Shown one piece after another: positions 44,335 through 54,802 of a stretch of 64,000 bases of DNA (position 1 is its first letter; every line of letters starts with the position of its first letter). A model generated the notes under the pieces. It searched no databases and was not told where the DNA came from. It saw nothing but the letters and a program-made list of their open reading frames with translations. Both the position numbers and the translations under genes were made by a program. Source of the stretch: Photobacterium piscicola (GTDB lineage: Bacteria; Pseudomonadota; Gammaproteobacteria; Enterobacterales; Vibrionaceae); the NCBI RefSeq assembly GCF_900166965.1, contig NZ_FUZI01000008.1:1-64000 (forward strand). The letters are read 5' to 3'.

Positions 44335-45288
44335 TTAAACATCACATCTAACTGAGTTTGTGACGGTTTGTAACGCGCTATCAACATCACTACTATCCAA
44401 CCAAGTCAAATCTTTCCAGCCACGAAGCCAAGTGATTTGACGCTTTGCCAATTGACGAGTAGCACAGATACCACGGAAGACCGCTTCATCTATGTCATGT
44501 TTCCCGTCCAAATATTCCCACATCTGTCGATAACCAACGCAGCGAATAGAAGGAAGTTCAAGGTGAAGATCACCACGGTCATACAATGCCCGTACTTCCT
44601 GCTCAAACCCTGCTTCGATCATTTTTTTGAACCGAAGCTCAATACGATGATGCAGTACAGCCCTATCCGTGGGCGTAATTGCAAACTGGTGAACCTTGTA
44701 AGGTAACGATTCACCTTGAGTTTTCGTTAACTCAGTTAGTGTTTTACCTGAAATGCGAAACACTTCCAATGCACGAGACAATCGCTGTGGATCATTAGGA
44801 TGGATCCTGGCACCTGCAACAGGATCAATTTGCACTAATTCATCATGCAGAGCTTGCCACCCTCGAGTCTCAGCATCACTTTCTATACCAGCGCGCACAG
44901 CATTATCTGCCGCTGGTAATGGTGACAAACCTTCCAATAATGCCTTGTAGTACAACATAGTACCACCGACCAACAAAGGAATCCGCCCCGCAGCCACTAT
45001 ATCAGCCATTTCTTTTAGTGCATCCGTACGAAAGTCTGCAGCAGAATAACTTTGCGCTGGATCACGAATATCGATTAAACGGTGCGGTGCTAGTGCCAAT
45101 TCATGCGCATCTGGTTTCGCAGTGCCAATATCCATTCCTTTATAAATAAGGGCTGAATCGACACTTATCAACTCAACAGGTAACTGTTCTCGTAACCGAA
45201 TCGCTAGATCAGTTTTACCTGACGCTGTCGGGCCCATTAAAAAAATTGCTTGTGGTTGTGGCTTAGTCATAACTTGTGGCTTAGTCAT
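44335..45288 (-). CDS. miaA: tRNA dimethylallyltransferase MiaA
   Basis: Adds an isopentenyl group to A37 of tRNAs reading U-initial codons. P-loop [10 protein letters not shown] and the [16 protein letters not shown] segment are visible; 317 aa. The first 15 bases of the coding region are repeated in tandem (18-base period), giving two in-frame ATG codons, at 45288 and 45270; the second would give 311 aa. Neither has a strong ribosome site, so translation may be coupled to mutL, which ends just upstream. Confidence 0.94.
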   Translation of the reverse strand: MTKPQVMTKPQPQAIFLMGPTASGKTDLAIRLREQLPVELISVDSALIYKGMDIGTAKPDAHELALAPHRLIDIRDPAQSYSAADFRTDALKEMADIVAAGRIPLLVGGTMLYYKALLEGLSPLPAADNAVRAGIESDAETRGWQALHDELVQIDPVAGARIHPNDPQRLSRALEVFRISGKTLTELTKTQGESLPYKVHQFAITPTDRAVLHHRIELRFKKMIEAGFEQEVRALYDRGDLHLELPSIRCVGYRQMWEYLDGKHDIDEAVFRGICATRQLAKRQITWLRGWKDLTWLDSSDVDSALQTVTNSVRCDV

Positions 45289-45291
45289 AAA

Positions 45292-47424
45292 TTACTTAAA
45301 TGCTTCTATCGCTGCTTGCATATCAACAGGGCGAACAAGTTGTGTATTAAATGTCATTAATTGATCTCCCCATAGCTGCTCTAATTCGGTAATTAACTGA
45401 ATCGCTTGTGCTAAAGTGTAGTTTGTTACTGACATATAACATTGCTTAGCGAGCCAGAATAAAAGGTTATCCCATCCTTGAGCATCAGGATCATCACTCA
45501 CGGTATGAAGATAGGTTAACAAATTTGGGATTAACTGTTGTAAGTTTTGTTGCCTTAGTGGCATACAAACTGACAGAATAATAATGCTATTGCGCCCTTT
45601 GGCTTTCAGTTGGATCCCTAATTGTTTAAGTAGTTGTCCATGCAACTCTGCGCACTGCATTAACTCCGCCTCAACGGGCACCGCCAATGGAATTAATAAT
45701 GGCTGAGGTTTTAAACCTTCCGTTTTTGCTAATTGCAACTGCCCAACATAACGTAAGTGCTCTGCAACCGATAATTTTAATAACATTATCTGATGGTGCT
45801 GGCTTAACAATAGAAATTGCTCATCAACAATTGCCAGCGCTTTTCCTAGTCCAACCTCGTTACCATGAGAACGCTTAGTCGGCTTTATTGCCATCGGTTG
45901 ACTCGGTGCCCCCCATTCACGTCGCGGTTCAGCTATTCGAGTCGATGCTTCCGGTTCTGCACTTCGTGTCGATATTAACGGCGTAACGTCTGAATTATCC
46001 GGTGTTATCAACCGTTGATAAGCGTTAACTTCTGCCGCCGTTGGCCCTGGCTCACCATAATGACGAGAAGGGGAATGATCAGACGTACCTTGTTGGCGCT
46101 TAGCGGTGGTTGATGATGGTGATAATGTTGGACTACTCTTTTGACTATAGCTTTGTTGAGTATCTTTACTAACTGAATTTACTAATAAAGTTTTTTTAGG
46201 TGTAGAAATAGGTGTCACATTACTATCAAGATTGGTAGCCGATACTGAGGCTGTCGTCATTGATGGTTGAGTCGTCAACCAACTATCAGAGTCAGCTTTG
46301 TTGGGATAATCAGGCATCGCTGCAATGGTTTGAGATACGCGATCAATCGGAGCTGTAATCACTTCAGTATGTGCATGCGCACTGGCTCTTACTGGTGTCA
46401 GATACTGATGGACATCCTCAATATCTGCAGCTTGTTGTAATGCACTTTGCAGTGTTTGATAAATAAAATCATGTACTAAGCGTGCTTGATGGAAACGCAC
46501 TTCATGTTTAGCTGGATGGACATTAACATCGACCTGATGTGGATCAACTTCAATATACAACACATAAGCGGCATATTGCTCCGAGCGTAAACTCGATTCA
46601 TACGCTTGTCGAATAGCATGATTGATTAATTTATCTTTCATCATGCGGCCATTAACGTAGCAATATTGAATATCATTTTGGCTACGCGCGCCTTGCGGAC
46701 TACAAACCCAACCCGATAATTTCAAATCGCCATGTGCTAATTCAACCACTAATGCATGTTGTAAAAAGGCAGGCCCACAAGCTACGGCCAAACGGCGTTC
46801 TTGTTGTAATGTATTATCCGCAATACGATACTGACGCACCAGTTTACCGTTATGACGCAATGTTATTGCAACATCAAAGCGGCTTAAAGCAATGCGTTTA
46901 ATCAGTTCATCAATATGGGTGAATTCTGTTTTTTCTGTCCGTAAAAACTTACGCCGCGCTGGTGTATTAAAAAATAGATCTAACACTTCCAGTGTCGTAC
47001 CAACGGGGTGAGCGGCTGGCTTTAATTGAACCTCCATATCACGACCTTCAGCATAGGCTGACCATGCTTCTGTTTGGTCTTCAGTACGGGAGGTTAAGGT
47101 GAGGCGTGAAACTGAACTGATACTCGCGAGTGCTTCACCACGAAACCCTAAGCTTACAATGGCTTCAAGATCATCAAGTGAGGCTATTTTTGACGTGGCA
47201 TGGCGACTTAGGGCTAAGCCAAGTTCATCCTTAGCAATCCCTTTACCATTATCACGAATACGAATTAACCGGCTACCACCTTTTTCGATATCAATATCAA
47301 TTCGAGTGGCACCGGCATCTATACTATTTTCAACAAGCTCTTTGACTACCGATGCGGGGCGTTCAACAACTTCACCCGCTGCAATCTGGTTAGCCAGCCG
47401 AGCGGGTAAAATCTGAATCGGCAT
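45292..47424 (-). CDS. mutL: DNA mismatch repair protein MutL
   Basis: An ATPase that links MutS mismatch recognition to MutH and UvrD. The GHKL ATPase motifs are clear: NSIDAGA (33-39), [18 protein letters not shown]. The central linker (about 340-520) is long and Ser/Thr/Gln-rich, making the protein 710 aa, longer than E. coli MutL; vibrios share this. The C-terminal dimerisation domain follows. The DQHAAHERL-type metal motif of endonuclease MutLs is not visible, which fits a MutH-dependent system. Confidence 0.95.
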   Translation of the reverse strand: MPIQILPARLANQIAAGEVVERPASVVKELVENSIDAGATRIDIDIEKGGSRLIRIRDNGKGIAKDELGLALSRHATSKIASLDDLEAIVSLGFRGEALASISSVSRLTLTSRTEDQTEAWSAYAEGRDMEVQLKPAAHPVGTTLEVLDLFFNTPARRKFLRTEKTEFTHIDELIKRIALSRFDVAITLRHNGKLVRQYRIADNTLQQERRLAVACGPAFLQHALVVELAHGDLKLSGWVCSPQGARSQNDIQYCYVNGRMMKDKLINHAIRQAYESSLRSEQYAAYVLYIEVDPHQVDVNVHPAKHEVRFHQARLVHDFIYQTLQSALQQAADIEDVHQYLTPVRASAHAHTEVITAPIDRVSQTIAAMPDYPNKADSDSWLTTQPSMTTASVSATNLDSNVTPISTPKKTLLVNSVSKDTQQSYSQKSSPTLSPSSTTAKRQQGTSDHSPSRHYGEPGPTAAEVNAYQRLITPDNSDVTPLISTRSAEPEASTRIAEPRREWGAPSQPMAIKPTKRSHGNEVGLGKALAIVDEQFLLLSQHHQIMLLKLSVAEHLRYVGQLQLAKTEGLKPQPLLIPLAVPVEAELMQCAELHGQLLKQLGIQLKAKGRNSIIILSVCMPLRQQNLQQLIPNLLTYLHTVSDDPDAQGWDNLLFWLAKQCYMSVTNYTLAQAIQLITELEQLWGDQLMTFNTQLVRPVDMQAAIEAFK

Positions 47425-47426
47425 AA

Positions 47427-49157
47427 TTAACTTCTTGGAATGATTAGCGTCTGTCCTACAGCTAGTTTATCAGAACGTAGCTTATTCGCATCACGAATAG
47501 TTGCTACTGACACCCCATATTTAGCCGCAATCTTACTTAGAAACTCACCACGAGCAACACGGTGACGAACGGTTTTAGTCGCTGGTACCGCTATTTTTAA
47601 CTTCTGACCTCGCATCACATTGTCAGATTTTAAATGATTAAGCTTACGAATGCTGCTCATTGTCGTACCGTAACGAGCTGCAATCTTACCTAAATACTCA
47701 CCTCGACTTACTGTGTGCCAAATCACTCGTGTTGATGATGTATGTTTAACCACGGCTTTTGGTGCCGTTGTATTTCCTGTAGGGGCTGTCTTGATGCCAC
47801 TGCCTGGAATCAACAACATTTGACCAATATTCACTGAATTTGATTTCAGATGATTCGCCGATCTAATGGCTGCCATCGATGAACCATATTTAGCCGCAAT
47901 ACCACTCAATGTTTGTCCCGATGTCACTTTATGCTTCATGCCACCGGCATTTAAACGCGAAGCAAATAAGGTACCTTCAGGTGGATGAGCCGTGAAGTAT
48001 TGTAAAATACCTTTATAAACCGCATTTGCTAGTTGGTTTTGATGAGCATTTGACGTTAATTGACGTTCTTCTACTGGGTTAGTAATAAAGCCCGTCTCAA
48101 CCAATAATGATGGAATATCAGGTGATTTTAATACGGCCAAACTTGCATATTGCGGTACAGTTTTATGTAAACGTGCAATATGACGTAAATTCGACAATAC
48201 ACGCTTAGCAACATCGTAGCCTTCTTTCTGCGAATAACTAAATTGCAGATCCAGCACCGCACGACCTAAATATTTATCTTTAGGATTACTGGACAACACA
48301 TCACCACCACCCAGTAGCTCTGATTGTTTCTCACTTTGCTCTAACCAGCGACCGATCTCAGTATTAGCACGACGGGTGTTCAATACCCATACAGATGCAC
48401 CACGAGGTTTAGGTGAACTAAAGCCATCGGCGTGAATAGAAACCAGTAGTAACGCTTTATTTTTACGTGCGATCTCTGAACGTTTACTTAATCCTACATA
48501 ATAGTCACCACGACGAGTCATGACTGCACGCATACCCGTTGTGGCATTAATTTTTGCCGCTAATTTTCGGGCAACGGCTAAGGTCACGTTTTTTTCGTAT
48601 TTATGTGTTGGACCAATAGAACCAGGATCATCACCACCATGGCCGGCATCAACCGCGACCACAATATCAGCCGTACCAGATGGCAACTTGGCTAAGTTAT
48701 TTTCAGTGGCTTTTTCTTCCGCTCGTTCTTCTTTATCCGCAGCACCTGCACCAGAACCATTAGGTAAATCCATTACCAAGCGATAGCCATAGCTACCATC
48801 AGGGGTTGGTGATAATGAGAAAATTTTAGGTTTAGTGGTACGCTTAAGCTCAAACACCAACCGTGTCGTGCCTTTTTCAGGCGCATTGCTGCTACGAACC
48901 GTGGTTAAGATTTCACTCTTAGCCACTGTTATTGGCAATTTTGTTTTTAGTGAAGTCTTGTTTAAGTCAATCACTAATCGTGATGGGTTTGATAGCATAA
49001 ACTGCGAATAATCCGCTTTGCTTTGCATATCTAATACAACACGTGTTTCGTCAGGAGCAGGCCATACCCGCACTCCCTTTAGTTCATTTGCAAACGCGGT
49101 AGAACTAACTAATCCCACTCCCAAAATTAGAAGATTTGCATACGTCCGTAACGCCAT
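47427..49157 (-). CDS. amiB: N-acetylmuramoyl-L-alanine amidase AmiB
   Basis: A periplasmic zinc amidase that splits septal peptidoglycan under EnvC control. The 576-aa protein has a signal peptide (1-23), an AMIN domain (about 28-125), an Amidase_3 domain (about 165-385, [13 protein letters not shown]), and three LysM domains at the C terminus (about 408-453, 479-524 and 531-575). E. coli AmiB lacks the LysM domains; vibrio AmiB carries them. It ends 3 bases before mutL. Confidence 0.95.
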   Translation of the reverse strand: MALRTYANLLILGVGLVSSTAFANELKGVRVWPAPDETRVVLDMQSKADYSQFMLSNPSRLVIDLNKTSLKTKLPITVAKSEILTTVRSSNAPEKGTTRLVFELKRTTKPKIFSLSPTPDGSYGYRLVMDLPNGSGAGAADKEERAEEKATENNLAKLPSGTADIVVAVDAGHGGDDPGSIGPTHKYEKNVTLAVARKLAAKINATTGMRAVMTRRGDYYVGLSKRSEIARKNKALLLVSIHADGFSSPKPRGASVWVLNTRRANTEIGRWLEQSEKQSELLGGGDVLSSNPKDKYLGRAVLDLQFSYSQKEGYDVAKRVLSNLRHIARLHKTVPQYASLAVLKSPDIPSLLVETGFITNPVEERQLTSNAHQNQLANAVYKGILQYFTAHPPEGTLFASRLNAGGMKHKVTSGQTLSGIAAKYGSSMAAIRSANHLKSNSVNIGQMLLIPGSGIKTAPTGNTTAPKAVVKHTSSTRVIWHTVSRGEYLGKIAARYGTTMSSIRKLNHLKSDNVMRGQKLKIAVPATKTVRHRVARGEFLSKIAAKYGVSVATIRDANKLRSDKLAVGQTLIIPRS

Positions 49158-49162
49158 TCTAA

Positions 49163-49627
49163 TTAGCCTAATTTTAAGTGGTTGATTAACGTTGAACCAT
49201 AATCCGTATTCGACGTCACTAATACTGTTCTTTGTTCGCCGTGATAGCGTAATTCCAACTCAAGGTCAGCATCAGGCAGCATTCCAATTCCTTTTTCTGG
49301 CCATTCCACTAAACAAATAGCATCTTTAGTAAAATAATCACGGATCCCCATAAATTCTAATTCTTCAGGATCAGCAAGACGATATAAGTCAAAGTGATAA
49401 ACCTGCCAAGGAGCAAGATCATACGGTTCAACTAACGTATAAGTCGGACTTTTCACATTACCTTGATGGCCCATAGCACGAATAAAACCACGGCTAAATG
49501 TCGTTTTACCTGCACCTAAATCACCATGAAGGTATATTGTTGTTTGTTGCGTGCAGGCTTTAGCCAATTTAAGGCCAAAATCTACCGTTGCCTGCTCATC
49601 AGCAAGAGAAGTTTCAAATGTTTGCAT
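49163..49627 (-). CDS. tsaE: tRNA t6A synthesis ATPase TsaE
   Basis: A 154-aa ATPase that works with TsaB and TsaD to make threonylcarbamoyladenosine at A37 of tRNA. Walker [16 protein letters not shown] (residues about 34-48) and the [10 protein letters not shown] segment are family marks. It starts 6 bases after the stop of the nnr remnant, so it lost most of its usual upstream partner. It now probably relies on sequences in 49628-50052 for transcription. Confidence 0.96.
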   Translation of the reverse strand: MQTFETSLADEQATVDFGLKLAKACTQQTTIYLHGDLGAGKTTFSRGFIRAMGHQGNVKSPTYTLVEPYDLAPWQVYHFDLYRLADPEELEFMGIRDYFTKDAICLVEWPEKGIGMLPDADLELELRYHGEQRTVLVTSNTDYGSTLINHLKLG

Positions 49628-49633
49628 TATATT

Positions 49634-49735
49634 TTATCTTGGATTGACTAATTGACGAATAAACGGAAAAAGATCAGTAGCCAGCATACCACGCTCGCTG
49701 CTTTGCGCACATAAATCTGCTGCTTTACGATAAAT
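49634..49735 (-). pseudogene. nnr: Remnant of nnr (NAD(P)HX epimerase/dehydratase), last ~31 codons
   Basis: On the minus strand, in one open frame and ending at TAA 7 bases before tsaE, reads AADLCAQSSERGMLATDLF followed by IRQLVNP. This is the C terminus of Nnr/YjeF (E. coli: RGMLATDLF...RIVNPE), the gene normally joined to tsaE. Upstream of about 49735 the similarity ends and a stop interrupts the frame near 49798; there is no start codon or P-loop dehydratase domain. The gene is thus largely deleted here. Confidence 0.78.
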
Positions 49736-50052
49736 CAAAACCTCGATATATCGAGAGATATAGTGCACGAGATTATGATCTGCCTCGAAAAATGACTATT
49801 TTAATTTTACCGCAATAAAGTAACAGCATTCAATTTGTGTCATCCACATATTCAGCAGTGGTGCAGCTTTATACTCTGTCATTATTATCTCAGCTATTAT
49901 TCCAGCCATTGACAACAGCATGTCAGCTTGTGACTGAGCTAACCATAGCAACTACGGAGTTATCCCTATCATTATTGCTACTAATGGCTATTCTAAAATA
50001 ATAATGTGCTAGAATCCGTTCCCTGATTTTTACTGGCTATAAGACTGACGCT
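49736..50052. other. Spacer left by the nnr deletion, upstream of queG and tsaE
   Basis: About 315 bases between divergent genes. It holds a perfect 14-bp palindrome CTCGATATATCGAG (49742-49755) next to the end of nnr similarity, and A/T-rich DNA that must contain the queG promoter (plus) and a promoter for the tsaE operon (minus). A 52-codon minus-strand frame here has no recognisable family and looks incidental. Confidence 0.45.
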
Positions 50053-51186
50053 ATGAGTATCGATTATCAACAACTCGCACTGCAAATTAAAATTTGGGGG
50101 CAAGAACTTGGCTTTCAGGCAGTCGGGATTTGTGATATCGATTTAACACAGCACGAAGCACAGCTACAGCGATGGCTTGATGCTGGTTACCATGGTGATA
50201 TGGAGTGGATGGCGCGCCACGGAATGATGCGAGCTCGTCCTCAGGAATTACTTCCTGGAACGGTACGTGTCATCAGTGTTCGTATGAATTACTTACCACC
50301 ACAAGCTGGGTTTGCTCAAACCTTAAAACAACCAACAAAAGCCTATATTAGTCGTTATTCGCTTGGGCGTGATTATCATAAATTAATTCGAAATCGCCTC
50401 AAACAATTAGGCCAACGTATTGAAAGTGTTGTGGGTGAATTTGGCTGTCGACCATTTGTTGATTCGGCTCCAGTATTGGAACGCCCACTTGCTGAAAAAT
50501 CGGGATTAGGCTGGACAGGAAAACATTCTTTAATTCTTAACGATCATTCGGGCTCATGGTTCTTCTTAGGAGAACTATTAATTGATTTGCCGTTACCGGT
50601 TGATACTCCGACAACCAATCAATGTGGAAAATGTGTGGCTTGCATGACTAGTTGCCCAACAGGTGCCATTATTGAGGCTGGCGTCGTTGATGCACGACGT
50701 TGTATATCTTATCTCACCATTGAATTTGACGGTATTATTCCAGAGCAATATCGAGCAGCAATGGGCAATAGAATTTATGGTTGTGATGACTGCCAATTAG
50801 TTTGCCCTTTTAGCCGTAACGGTGAAATAACAACAGAAACGGACTATCACTGCCGTGATGTATTATTTCAGCAAGATCTCGTCACACTCTATCAATGGAA
50901 TGAAGCAACGTTCTTAAAAAATACAGAAGGCTCAGCCATTCGCCGTATTGGTCATACTCAGTGGTTACGAAATATTACGATTGCGTTAGGCAATGCGCCT
51001 TATCAAACTAACATCATCGATGCATTGAACGCTCGTCAGGGTGAGCACCCGCTCGTCGATGTCCATATTGAATGGGCTTTAGAACAACAACATCAAAAAC
51101 GCCAACAAATGGTTATTGATGTTCTACCTAATGCCACTAAGCGTTTAGTACGAATTATAGAAAAAGGCTTACCTCGAGACGCATAG
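50053..51186 (+). CDS. queG: Epoxyqueuosine reductase QueG
   Basis: The cobalamin-dependent, iron-sulfur enzyme that reduces epoxyqueuosine to queuosine, the last step in making the Q base at tRNA position 34. Two 4Fe-4S motifs are visible: CGKCVACMTSCPTGAI (near residues 194-209) and CDDCQLVCPF (near 244-253). 377 aa, normal length. In E. coli it is divergent from nnr-tsaE, as here. Confidence 0.96.
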   Translation: MSIDYQQLALQIKIWGQELGFQAVGICDIDLTQHEAQLQRWLDAGYHGDMEWMARHGMMRARPQELLPGTVRVISVRMNYLPPQAGFAQTLKQPTKAYISRYSLGRDYHKLIRNRLKQLGQRIESVVGEFGCRPFVDSAPVLERPLAEKSGLGWTGKHSLILNDHSGSWFFLGELLIDLPLPVDTPTTNQCGKCVACMTSCPTGAIIEAGVVDARRCISYLTIEFDGIIPEQYRAAMGNRIYGCDDCQLVCPFSRNGEITTETDYHCRDVLFQQDLVTLYQWNEATFLKNTEGSAIRRIGHTQWLRNITIALGNAPYQTNIIDALNARQGEHPLVDVHIEWALEQQHQKRQQMVIDVLPNATKRLVRIIEKGLPRDA

Positions 51187-51906
51187 CATTCTAGGTACTC
51201 TGGGTATATGTGGAAAACTTTTTAAATGACGTCAAAATAGGCAGTAAAAAGAAAGATTAAACACAGGGAGTGGATAACATAATCAAGATGGTTATCCCGC
51301 AAAAGGAAGGATTAAATGAACTGTGTGCAAATTGTAGATAAATGAAAAATTAAACATAAAAAACAAAGAGTTACCCTGTTAATTATTCTTACTGAATAAA
51401 GCGTATAATTTTACAAACATCACTATTCATAAAGTTATTCACACCTACCTATCACATCTAATCAACCAACTTACCCACAGATATTCTTATGTGGATAACT
51501 CTGTTAATTTAACTGTGATCTAACGGTGCAATAAATTTAAAACACTTACTAAAATAATAACTTATCACATCTTCTGTTTTTGAAAAAACACAAGATAAAC
51601 CACAATGTGTATGGCGGTAAGTACAATTTAATCAATGCTAAGAAAAGAGCGTTTGTCATATATGACAATATTGATATTACAAACATCTTTGCAAATAGCT
51701 AAGATGAAAAAAACAACCGTTAGGTTGCATAATCAATAGCAGATGATGTAATCGAAGCTGATTGCTTCTAAGTGGGCTTCGTAGATAAACTAGAAACACT
51801 TGAAGCAGTACACTGATGATATCGGTAATCGAATACCTCAGGAATACCACATTAAGACTAATACTTCACAGTAGTAGTTCATCGATAAGTCCGATGATAA
51901 CTAAAT
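51187..51906. other. Gene-free 720-bp region between queG and the tRNA array (datA-like position)
   Basis: A/T-rich and without a credible gene. Its first 310 bases hold a cluster of DnaA-box-like 9-mers (separate entry). At 51653-51668 there is a perfect 16-bp palindrome, TTGTCATATATGACAA. In E. coli the DnaA-titration locus datA occupies the same interval, between queG and the glyVXY tRNA genes. The right-hand part (51700-51906) shows no structure I can name. Confidence 0.6.
51209..51498. promoter_or_regulatory. Cluster of DnaA-box-like sites (possible datA)
   Basis: Five sites: TTTTCCACA (51209-51217, minus), TTATCCACT (51269-51277, minus), TTATTCACA (51435-51443, plus), TTACCCACA (51471-51479, plus) and the perfect TTATCCACA (51490-51498, minus). 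Two fit TTATNCACA exactly, three differ by one base. Position between queG and glycine tRNAs matches E. coli datA, which lowers DnaA-ATP with the help of IHF. I did not find a clean IHF consensus between the boxes. Confidence 0.55.
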
Positions 51907-51997
51907 TGGAGCGACACACGAGGTTCCCGATCTTCAAGGAACTAGGCGTGACCTCAACCTTGGCAATATTATGTACAACCAGCTGAGCTAATGTACA
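51907..51997 (-). pseudogene. Degenerate tRNA-Gly copy
   Basis: The 3' end (TGGAGCGACACACGAGGTTC on the plus strand) matches the intact tRNA-Gly genes, but the T-arm region is replaced by a longer unrelated stretch, the anticodon stem is broken (ATATTATGTACA in place of AGGTTGCGCTCT), and the 5' acceptor strand is changed. About 91 bases instead of 76. It cannot fold as a functional tRNA. Confidence 0.85.
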
Positions 51998-52013
51998 TTG
52001 CAAAGATTTAAAT

Positions 52014-52089
52014 TGGAGCGACACACGAGGTTCGAACTCGTGACCTCAACCTTGGCAAGGTTGCGCTCTACCAGCTGAGCTAGTGTCGC
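52014..52089 (-). tRNA. tRNA-Gly(GCC), copy 1
   Basis: 76 bases with encoded CCA. Acceptor GCGACAC pairs with GTGTCGC; D arm AGCTCAGCTGGTAGAGC; anticodon loop CTTGCCAAG-type giving GCC; T arm ACGAGTTCGAACCTCGT. Folds fully. It is followed upstream (minus direction) by tRNA-fMet copy 1 with a short conserved spacer holding TCTCTTAAAAAGAGA. Confidence 0.97.
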
Positions 52090-52112
52090 ATCACATCTCT
52101 TAAAAAGAGAAT

Positions 52113-52189
<77 letters not shown>

Positions 52190-52259
52190 TCCGATTTTTT
52201 CACCATTAAAGTTTGGTGACAACTATTTTTACTCACCGCCGTAGCCATGAATATCAATT

Positions 52260-52335
52260 TGGAGCGACACACGAGGTTCGAACTCGTGACCTCAACCTTG
52301 GCAAGGTTGCGCTCTACCAGCTGAGCTAGTGTACA
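52260..52335 (-). pseudogene. tRNA-Gly copy with a broken acceptor stem
   Basis: Identical to the intact tRNA-Gly except that the first three acceptor bases are TGT instead of GCG, opposite an unchanged 3' strand, so pairs 1-72, 2-71 and 3-70 are lost. The 5' flank (TACATTGCAAAG...) is shared with the degenerate copy at 51907-51997. It is probably non-functional, a hybrid made by recombination inside the array. Gene callers may score it as a tRNA. Confidence 0.82.
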
Positions 52336-52351
52336 TTGCAAAGATTTAAAT

Positions 52352-52427
52352 TGGAGCGACACACGAGGTTCGAACTCGTGACCTCAACCTTGGCAAGGTT
52401 GCGCTCTACCAGCTGAGCTAGTGTCGC
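52352..52427 (-). tRNA. tRNA-Gly(GCC), copy 2
   Basis: 76 bases, identical in sequence to copy 1, with intact stems, GCC anticodon and encoded CCA. It lies between the broken glycine copy and fMet copy 2. Its 3' flank AAGATTTAAATT equals that of copy 1, showing the segment was duplicated. Confidence 0.97.
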
Positions 52428-52450
52428 ATCACATCTCTTAAAAAGAGAAT

Positions 52451-52527
<77 letters not shown>

Positions 52528-52598
52528 TCCGATTTTTTTCACCATTAAAGTTTGGTGACAACTATTTTTGTTTACCGCCTAAGCCATAAACAATAATT

Positions 52599-52674
52599 TG
52601 GAGCGACACACGAGGTTCGAACTCGTGACCTCAACCTTGGCAAGGTTGCGCTCTACCAGCTGAGCTAGTGTCGC
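52599..52674 (-). tRNA. tRNA-Gly(GCC), copy 3
   Basis: 76 bases, identical to copies 1 and 2. The 3' flank differs (CAATAATT), resembling the flank of the broken copy at 52260. Confidence 0.97.
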
Positions 52675-52697
52675 ATCACATCTCTTAAAAAGAGAAT

Positions 52698-52774
<77 letters not shown>

Positions 52775-52826
52775 TCCGATTTTCAACAAAAGGAAACAAA
52801 CTCGTTATCTCCTTTCGAGGCTGCGC

Positions 52827-52854
52827 ATTATACGACTAAAACTACGGGATGCAA
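52827..52854 (-). promoter_or_regulatory. Promoter of the tRNA array
   Basis: On the minus strand, -35 TTGCAT (52849-52854), 16-base spacer, perfect -10 TATAAT (52827-52832), then GCGCAGCC, a GC-rich discriminator like that of stringently controlled stable-RNA promoters. The start is near 52820, about 46 bases before the first tRNA. Confidence 0.8.
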
Positions 52855-52905
52855 TAGTTCTTAAACCAAAAAACGCAGATTATTTTCTAACTGCTTATTT
52901 TCACA

Positions 52906-53451
52906 TCAAATATTGAAAATATGCTCACGATAATAGCGTAACTCAGCAATAGAATCATGAATATCATCTAATGCTAAATGGCTACCTTGTTTAGAAAAGC
53001 CATCCAGTAGCTCAGGCTTCCATCGGCGAGTTAATTCTTTAAGTGTACTCACGTCAAGATAACGGTAATGAAAATACTGTTCAAGCTTCGGCATATGCTT
53101 ATATAGGAAGCGACGATCTTGCCCAATACTATTACCACAAATAGGTGAAGCGCCTTTAGGTACCCATTGTTCTAAGAAATCGATAGTTTGAGCAACGGCT
53201 TGAGCTTCTGTAATCGTACTTTGACGAATACGCTCGACTAAACCACTATTAGTGTGTGTGTTTGTGCACCAATCATCCATTTTTTCTAATTCAGCTTCTG
53301 GCTGATAAATAGCTAAAACAGGGCCTTCTGCCAACACATTAAGCTGTGGATCTGTCACAACTGTAGCGATTTCAATGATTTTATGAGTTTCTGGATCTAA
53401 TCCGGTCATTTCCAGATCTATCCAAATAAGGTTCTGATCGCTGATTGTCAT
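52906..53451 (-). CDS. orn: Oligoribonuclease
   Basis: Degrades di- to short oligoribonucleotides, including pGpG from cyclic-di-GMP turnover. DEDDh exonuclease motifs: [10 protein letters not shown] (Asp12, Glu14), the central aspartate region and [14 protein letters not shown] near the C terminus. 181 aa, the family length. Divergent from rsgA and upstream of the tRNA array, the E. coli order. Confidence 0.97.
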   Translation of the reverse strand: MTISDQNLIWIDLEMTGLDPETHKIIEIATVVTDPQLNVLAEGPVLAIYQPEAELEKMDDWCTNTHTNSGLVERIRQSTITEAQAVAQTIDFLEQWVPKGASPICGNSIGQDRRFLYKHMPKLEQYFHYRYLDVSTLKELTRRWKPELLDGFSKQGSHLALDDIHDSIAELRYYREHIFNI

Positions 53452-53523
53452 TCGATATTGCCTCTTTTGTGACTAAACCATGTATGATAATACCGAAAGC
53501 CAACCAAACAGAACGATATTCTT

Positions 53524-54576
53524 GTGGCAAAAAAGAAAAAACTTACTCAAGGTCAGAGCCGACGCGTTCGCTCTAACCAAAATAAGCGCCTAGATCGCGC
53601 TAAAAATGAAGTCCAATGGGATGAAGCCCTGTTGGAAAATGCCCGTGAAGGGCTGGTCATTACTCGTTTTGGTCAACACGCTGATGTTGAAGATCCACAA
53701 ACGGGTATTATTCACCGTTGTAACCTACGTCGTAGTATTCAGAGCCTTGTTTCTGGCGATCGCGTCGTATGGCGTCCCGGTGTTGAAGCATTGCAAGGTA
53801 TTGCTGGTGTTGTAGAAGCGGTACATGAACGCAAATCAATGTTGACTCGCCCAGACTATTACGATGGTGTAAAAGCTGTAGCTGCTAACGTTGACCGTAT
53901 TGTGATTGTGTCATCAATATTGCCAGAGCTATCGCTTAACATTATTGACCGCTACATTATTGCAGCAGAAACTATCGGCATTAAGCCATTAATTGTGGTC
54001 AATAAAGTTGACTTACTTACACCAGAACAACGGGTTGACGTTGAACGTAAATTAACGCAATACCAAAACATTGGTTATAGCGTACGTTTAGTCAGTACTG
54101 ATACGGGTGAAGGGCTTGATGATCTTAAAGTTGATTTACAAGATCATGTCAGTATTTTTGCTGGCCAATCTGGTGTAGGTAAATCAAGTATGGTTAATGC
54201 TCTGATGCCGGAAGTTGAAGCGGATATTGGTGATGTTTCAACAAACTCAGGTTTAGGCCAACACACCACAACCGCAGCAAGGTTGTATCATTTCGCTGAT
54301 GGCGGTGATTTAATTGACTCACCGGGAGTGCGCGAATTTGGTTTATGGCATTTAGAGCCTGAACAGATTACAGAGGCTTTTGTTGAATTTCGTCAATATT
54401 TAGGTGGCTGTAAATTCCGTGACTGTAAACACGGCAATGATCCCGGTTGTATCATTCGCGAAGCAGTTGAACGTGGTGATATTAGTCGCGATCGCTATAA
54501 CAGTTATCATAAGATTATTGAAAGCATGTCGGAAAATGTGGCAAATCGCCAATTTTCACGCAATAAGCCAAACTGA
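53524..54576 (+). CDS. rsgA: Small-subunit maturation GTPase RsgA
   Basis: A circularly permuted GTPase that checks late 30S assembly. Order of parts: basic N terminus, OB fold (about 40-105), G4 NKVDLL (near 159), then G1 GQSGVGKSS (near 216), and a C-terminal zinc domain ([14 protein letters not shown]). 350 aa. The start is a GTG at 53524; a weak TCTT/GAT context means the ribosome site is not obvious. Divergent from orn. Confidence 0.95.
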   Translation: MAKKKKLTQGQSRRVRSNQNKRLDRAKNEVQWDEALLENAREGLVITRFGQHADVEDPQTGIIHRCNLRRSIQSLVSGDRVVWRPGVEALQGIAGVVEAVHERKSMLTRPDYYDGVKAVAANVDRIVIVSSILPELSLNIIDRYIIAAETIGIKPLIVVNKVDLLTPEQRVDVERKLTQYQNIGYSVRLVSTDTGEGLDDLKVDLQDHVSIFAGQSGVGKSSMVNALMPEVEADIGDVSTNSGLGQHTTTAARLYHFADGGDLIDSPGVREFGLWHLEPEQITEAFVEFRQYLGGCKFRDCKHGNDPGCIIREAVERGDISRDRYNSYHKIIESMSENVANRQFSRNKPN

Positions 54577-54587
54577 TAACCAAGATA

Positions 54588-54629
54588 AAGCCTAAACGAA
54601 ATTTATTTTTATTTAGGCTTATTTTTTAT
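54588..54629 (+). terminator. Terminator of rsgA
   Basis: AAGCCTAAA pairs with TTTAGGCTT around a 15-base A/T-rich loop, followed by ATTTTTTAT, 12 bases after the stop. Confidence 0.78.
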
Positions 54630-54802
54630 CTGCTGCAATCCAAATTAGCACCGACAAGCCTAACTTATCCACGACCTCGGTAATGCCAGAATAACTGACA
54701 TTATTAAAATAGTTCGGTATTATTGCGGGTTGACGTTATTCTTCCAAATAAGCAAAGAATAACTAACTTATTGATTAATTAATATTTACTGGAAGAATAA
54801 TT

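Noticed and set aside
49800..49960. A 52-codon minus-strand frame between queG and the nnr remnant, as an N-terminal piece of nnr
   Set aside because: Its residues do not resemble the Nnr N terminus or any family I know, and it has no ribosome site.
51187..51906. A replication origin (oriC)
   Set aside because: DnaA boxes are present, but the Vibrionaceae oriC1 lies by mnmG/mioC, and no AT-rich unwinding 13-mers or dnaA/dnaN/gidA genes are near. The datA position explains the boxes better.
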